Assembly: GCA_039193455.1 (NCBI GenBank) | Contig: JBCCWO010000002.1 | Location: forward strand, 300,966-364,965 | DNA: 64,000 nucleotides | Direction: 5' to 3' | From: JBCBGF01 sp039193455 | Lineage (GTDB): Bacteria > Pseudomonadota > Alphaproteobacteria > Rhodobacterales > Rhodobacteraceae | Shown: in pieces, positions 60,522 through 64,000 of the stretch | Layout: each line of letters begins with the position of its first letter | How positions within the stretch are numbered: position 1 is the stretch's first letter | Program-made: the position numbers and the translations under genes | Notes under the pieces: model-generated | Told to the model about the DNA's origin: nothing | Seen by the model: the letters and a program-made list of their open reading frames with translations, nothing else | The model's database searches: none

Positions 60522-62936
60522 TCAGGTCGACCGCCCCAGACCGGCGGCTTCCATCACCGCGGCAACCTCTTGGGCAAGCAAACGCTCATTCGCCATCCCC
60601 TGCACCGGCACGCGCCCGGGCTCCAGGAACAGCGGCGCCGATAACGGCGTGATCCGGTCGAGCACCACATGGTCGATCCGCCCCGATGTCCGCTCGAGCA
60701 TCTCATCGATCCGCCCGAAATCGACAAGGCCCCGCAGCGCCTCTTCGCGGGTGATCTGCAGCATCAGGTGGTCGGGGTCATACTTTGCCAGCGTGTCAAA
60801 AAGGATATCGGACGACACCGTCGCCTGCCGCCCCGATTTGCGCGCACCGGCCATGTTGCGTTCGATCAACCCTGCAATCGTAGCTGATGCGCGAAAAGTG
60901 CGCTTCATCACCGTGTTGCCGGTCAACCAGCGCTCGAACCCGGCGCGCAGGGCCTTTGCCTCGAACAGCGGTTCTGGATCATCCACCGCGTCGAGCCCCC
61001 AGATCAGCACCGCATAATCGGTGGAGACAAAGCCCATGGGCGCCAACCCCATTTCTTCCATCCGCGCAGTCAGCAAGAGCCCCAGCGTCTGCATCGCGTT
61101 GCGCCCGGCAAACCCGTAGACACAGGTGTGCTCGCGCCCGTCATGGGGAAAGCTCTCCACCAGAATGCGATCCGCTTCGGGCAGTTGCGAACGGGCGCGC
61201 TGCAGCGCCAGCCACTCGGCCGTGTGGTCGGGCAGTTCGGGCCAGCGCTCTTGCTGGAACATCCGCAGGATACGCGCGCTCAGCTGCGTCGACGTTGCAA
61301 ACTTGGTGCCCATGAAGGTGGCGATCTTCGGCGGCTTGTCCGAGCGGCGCGTCACCTCGACCGTCATCTCACGCAGACCCTCGTACCGCACCACCTGCCC
61401 GCCGATCAGGAAGGTGTCGCCGGGGGTCAGCGTGGCGGCAAAGGCTTCTTCCACCTCGCCCAGGGGCTTGCCCCCCATACGGTTCTTCAGCCGGACCTTC
61501 AGCGTGTCAGTGTCCTGGATCGTGCCGATATTCATCCGGATGCGCGCCGCCGCGCGGGGATCGCGCAGCTCCCACAACCCGTCCTCGCGCTGGCGCAGCC
61601 GCTTCCACCGGTCATAGGCGCGCAGGGCATAGCCCCCGGTCGCCACGAAATCGAGACAGGCGTCAAAGGCGGCCCGTGTCAGCGCGGCATAGGCACCCGC
61701 CGTCGTGACCTCACGGTACAGCGCATCGGCATCGAACGGGCCCGCGCAGGCCGCGATCAGGATCTGCTGGCACAACACGTCGCGCGGCCCCGGCCCCCGC
61801 GGATCGCCGTCAAGCTCGTGATCCTTCGCCGCCCGCAACGCCGCCACGCATTCCACCACCTCAAACCGATTTGCGGGAACCAACAGCGCCTTCGACGGCG
61901 CGTTGTAGCGGTGGTTCGCCCGCCCGATCCGCTGGACCAGCCGCTTGACGTTTTTTGGCGCACCCACCTGGATCACCAGATCCACATCGCCCCAGTCGAT
62001 CCCCAGATCAAGGCTGCCAGTACAGACAATCGCCCGCAGCGCCCCGTCGGTCATCGCCGCTTCAACCTTGGCCCGTTGCGCCCGCGCCAGGCTGCCATGG
62101 TGGATGCCGATGGGCAGGCTATCCTCATTGGCCAGCCACAAATCATGAAAAAACAGCTCGGCCTGCGCCCGTGTGTTGTGGAAAATCAGCGTTGTCTTGT
62201 GGCGCTTGACCTGTTCCAACACCGCCCCGATGGCATAGCGCCCTCCGCCGCCCGACCAGGGCGGGCGTTCTTCGGTTTCCAGCATCGCGATGTCCGGGTC
62301 GGGCCCGGGATCGGCGGTCAGGATCTCGCACGGATCGGGGTGCCGGGCCAAGAACCGCGCTATGGCCTGCGGGTCTTCCACCGTTGCCGACAGGCCCACG
62401 CGGCGCAGAGCAGGGCACAGCGTCTGCAGCCGCGCCAACCCCAGCATCAGCTGATCGCCGCGCTTCGATTCCGCCAGCGCGTGGATCTCATCCACCACAA
62501 CCCGTTGCAGCCCCGCAAACATCAGCGGCGCATCCTCGTAGGACAGCAGCAACGCCAGGCTTTCGGGCGTGGTCAGCAAGATATGCGGCGGGTCCGCCCG
62601 CTGGCGCTTTTTCGCCGTGGCCGAGGTGTCGCCCGTGCGATCCTCTACACGGATCGGCAGGCCCATCTCGGCAATCGGCGTGCCCAGGTTGCGCTTGATA
62701 TCCGCCGCCAGCGCCTTCAACGGCGAGATATAGAGCGTGTGTAACCCCCGATGCGCCCCATCCGCCAACCCAACCAGCGTCGGCAGAAACCCCGCCAGCG
62801 TTTTGCCCCCGCCGGTTGGTGCAATCAGCAAGAGCGCGGGGTCCTCGGCGCGGGCGAGCATGGCCTGCTGGTGGGGATGCACCTGCCACCCCCGGGCGGT
62901 GAACCAGTCTTCGATCTTTGAGGGCAGGGTAACCAC
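60522..62936 (-). CDS. lhr: ligase-associated DEXH-box helicase Lhr
   Basis: 804 aa from GTG 62936. Superfamily 2 motifs: Walker A APTGGGKTLAGFLP, VVDEIHALAES (DEIH), VGLSATVEDPQ and, in the second RecA domain, IGRANHRYN. A winged-helix and C-terminal Lhr core (SEADRILVESFPHDGREHTCVYGFAGR) follow, giving the compact bacterial ligase-associated Lhr form. Lhr translocates 3' to 5' on DNA and unwinds RNA:DNA hybrids. It is the operon partner of pdeM, and a palindrome lies a few bases upstream of its start. Confidence 0.95.
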   Translation of the reverse strand: MVTLPSKIEDWFTARGWQVHPHQQAMLARAEDPALLLIAPTGGGKTLAGFLPTLVGLADGAHRGLHTLYISPLKALAADIKRNLGTPIAEMGLPIRVEDRTGDTSATAKKRQRADPPHILLTTPESLALLLSYEDAPLMFAGLQRVVVDEIHALAESKRGDQLMLGLARLQTLCPALRRVGLSATVEDPQAIARFLARHPDPCEILTADPGPDPDIAMLETEERPPWSGGGGRYAIGAVLEQVKRHKTTLIFHNTRAQAELFFHDLWLANEDSLPIGIHHGSLARAQRAKVEAAMTDGALRAIVCTGSLDLGIDWGDVDLVIQVGAPKNVKRLVQRIGRANHRYNAPSKALLVPANRFEVVECVAALRAAKDHELDGDPRGPGPRDVLCQQILIAACAGPFDADALYREVTTAGAYAALTRAAFDACLDFVATGGYALRAYDRWKRLRQREDGLWELRDPRAAARIRMNIGTIQDTDTLKVRLKNRMGGKPLGEVEEAFAATLTPGDTFLIGGQVVRYEGLREMTVEVTRRSDKPPKIATFMGTKFATSTQLSARILRMFQQERWPELPDHTAEWLALQRARSQLPEADRILVESFPHDGREHTCVYGFAGRNAMQTLGLLLTARMEEMGLAPMGFVSTDYAVLIWGLDAVDDPEPLFEAKALRAGFERWLTGNTVMKRTFRASATIAGLIERNMAGARKSGRQATVSSDILFDTLAKYDPDHLMLQITREEALRGLVDFGRIDEMLERTSGRIDHVVLDRITPLSAPLFLEPGRVPVQGMANERLLAQEVAAVMEAAGLGRST

Positions 62937-62941
62937 GAAAA

Positions 62942-62959
62942 TAGTTTAGCGTTAAACTA
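62942..62959. promoter_or_regulatory. AT-rich palindrome at the lhr start
   Basis: TAGTTTA-GCGT-TAAACTA is a perfect 7-bp inverted repeat (extending to 10 of 11 with flanks), spanning the stop codon of the upstream gene and ending six bases before the lhr GTG. Its shape resembles MarR-type operators. It has no T tract, so termination is less likely. Confidence 0.5.
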
Positions 62960-63778
62960 CTTTGGCGCCGCGCGCGGTCCAAGCGCCGCAATCGCATCCC
63001 GCACCGTCTCAGGCAGGGTGGTCACCGCCCCGTCTGGCGCGTCGTCCAACGCGCTCTCAACGTCTTTCACCAGAATACCGATCGAGTTTTCCGGATCGAA
63101 CCCGTCACGCGCAAACTCGATCTCGTCGATCCCGGACGCCAGCCAGTTCTGACCCGAGGATTTCTCAATCAGCGCAAGAAGCTCTCGCTCATCCAGACCG
63201 GCGGCATCGGCCCAGTCCAGCACCAGCCGTGTCATCGCCGTGCTTGAGGCCGCGAGCAGGTTGTTGAGCACTTTTGAGCTCGCCCCCGCCCCGAACGGCC
63301 CCATCCGAAAGATGTTCCGCCCCATCGCCTCAAAAAGCGGCATGAGCGCGTCGTGATCCTCTGCCGCGCCGCCCAGCATGAAACTCAGCCGCCGCTCTTC
63401 GGCGCCGATCACCGCGCCGGACATCGGGGCATCGACCAGCCGGATATGCCCCGGCACCCGGTCGCGCAACCCGCGCACATAGCGTGGCGACAGGGTGGAA
63501 CAGATCACAATCGCCTGCAGATCCGGCGCCCGCGTCACAAACCCCTGTGCGCCAAAGAGCACTGCATCCGTCTGGGGAATATCGCGAACGACACTGATCA
63601 GACAGGTAAGCCCCCTGGCGAAGTCATCCGCATCCTCCGTCATCGCCGGCGCGAAATCGCCATAGCTCGCGGGCGCACGCAGATCGAACCCCCGCGCGGG
63701 CAGGTCGGCACCGCGCAGGGCCGCCAGCATCGGCTGGCCCATCCGTCCGCATCCCGCAACTCCGATCTGTTCCAGCAT
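62957..63778 (-). CDS. NAD(P)-dependent 3-hydroxyisobutyrate dehydrogenase-like oxidoreductase
   Basis: 273 aa from ATG 63778, eight bases after GGAGG; a GTG three bases earlier is an alternative. The Rossmann motif GVAGCGRMGQPML opens the protein. DAPMSGAVIGAEERRLSFMLGG follows, and the catalytic lysine lies in GASSKVLNNLLAASS. The family oxidises beta-hydroxy acids such as 3-hydroxyisobutyrate, glycerate or succinate-semialdehyde-derived substrates. The substrate is not decided by sequence. The gene is the first of a minus-strand run with lhr and pdeM. Confidence 0.85.
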   Translation of the reverse strand: MLEQIGVAGCGRMGQPMLAALRGADLPARGFDLRAPASYGDFAPAMTEDADDFARGLTCLISVVRDIPQTDAVLFGAQGFVTRAPDLQAIVICSTLSPRYVRGLRDRVPGHIRLVDAPMSGAVIGAEERRLSFMLGGAAEDHDALMPLFEAMGRNIFRMGPFGAGASSKVLNNLLAASSTAMTRLVLDWADAAGLDERELLALIEKSSGQNWLASGIDEIEFARDGFDPENSIGILVKDVESALDDAPDGAVTTLPETVRDAIAALGPRAAPK

Positions 63779-63838
63779 CACCGCATCCTCCGTTGCGGAT
63801 CAGCAAAACCCAAGGCGGCACGGCGCACAAGCCATGCC

Positions 63839-63900
63839 CTTCATCTTGGTCAAAATACTCCGGGGGAGGCGCCCGTCAGGGCGGCGGGGGCAGCGCCCCC
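63839..63900. repeat. short dispersed repeat, copy 2, with GC hairpin
   Basis: TCATCTTGGTCAAAATACTC at 63841-63860 matches copy 1 (3021-3040) at 18 of 20 bases. It is followed at 63886-63900 by GGGGGC-AGC-GCCCCC, a perfect hairpin. Intergenic location and recurrence suggest a small repetitive element. Confidence 0.5.
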
Positions 63901-64000
63901 GATGGGCCGCCGCGCCCGTAAGGCCCGGCGACCCGGATCAGTGTACGAAAGTCTCTTATTTAACGAACAAGTTCGACCACGCGCGATACACAAACTCGGG

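Noticed and set aside
61128..62744. 538-codon plus-strand frame antisense to lhr
   Set aside because: Arg/Pro/Gln-rich low-complexity translation, no ribosome site, and lhr is well supported on the other strand.
1..64000. tRNA, rRNA, riboswitch, CRISPR or transposase genes
   Set aside because: None recognisable by eye in any intergenic region; a covariance-model search would be needed to exclude small RNAs.

Overview
The window comes from an alphaproteobacterium of the Rhodobacteraceae (Rhodobacter/Roseobacter relatives). The support is: high GC with strong third-position bias; a hydrogenase cluster in the gene order known from Rhodobacter capsulatus; a phosphatidylcholine synthase; the alphaproteobacterial synteny ruvCAB-ybgC-tolQRAB-pal-cpoB-tilS-ftsH; and a perfect FNR-type box. 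No rRNA, tRNA, CRISPR array, insertion sequence or prophage was seen.

Left flank (1-5551): a HupE/UreJ_2-type membrane protein cut by the window edge, diverging from a secreted DUF4198 (NikM-like) protein; both may relate to nickel. Next come a possible 48-aa membrane peptide gene, truA, and the ycjX-ycjF pair.

Hydrogenase locus (5734-24980, all on +): hupT-hupU-hupV-hypF form an H2-sensing and maturation unit. hupS-hupL-(58-aa ORF)-hupC encode the membrane uptake [NiFe] hydrogenase. A strong hairpin terminator and then a perfect TTGAT-N4-ATCAA box follow, and hupD-F-G-H-J-K-hypA-hypB-hupR-hypC-D-E encode the maturation set and the response regulator. Residues can be read at diagnostic positions. 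HupS has the two extra cysteines of oxygen-tolerant enzymes. HupV has the bulky Ile62/Phe110 pair and lacks a cleavable tail, as in H2 sensors. HupR has lost the GAFTGA loop and Walker B acidic residues, as expected for a sigma70-type activator. HupU/HupV would report H2 to HupT, HupT would control HupR, and HupR would act on hupSL.

Middle (25190-42756): a lower-GC ankyrin-repeat gene on the opposite strand; a cNMP-like-domain/thioredoxin-reductase-like flavoprotein without its CxxC; a VIT1/CCC1 transporter; ileS with a cupin and a DUF3253 gene; pcs; yigA-like DUF484 with xerC; a short transaldolase; priA; a small beta-barrel-like protein; an MFS transporter; msrA; a P-loop protein; prmA; and a small membrane protein.

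Right part (42830-64000): a DUF1127 peptide; ruvCAB; the tol-pal operon; tilS; ftsH with a terminator; a MOSC protein; fhs and folD (C1 metabolism); a thioesterase; a membrane LytTR regulator whose 3' end overlaps convergent pdeM; lhr; and a 3-hydroxyisobutyrate dehydrogenase-like gene. A TAGTTTA-N4-TAAACTA palindrome lies at the lhr start. A short dispersed repeat occurs near both ends of the window.

Nothing here is clearly an undescribed system. The points most worth following are the FNR box and terminator inside the hup cluster, the His-containing 58-aa ORF between hupL and hupC, the lhr palindrome, and the CxxC-less flavoprotein.
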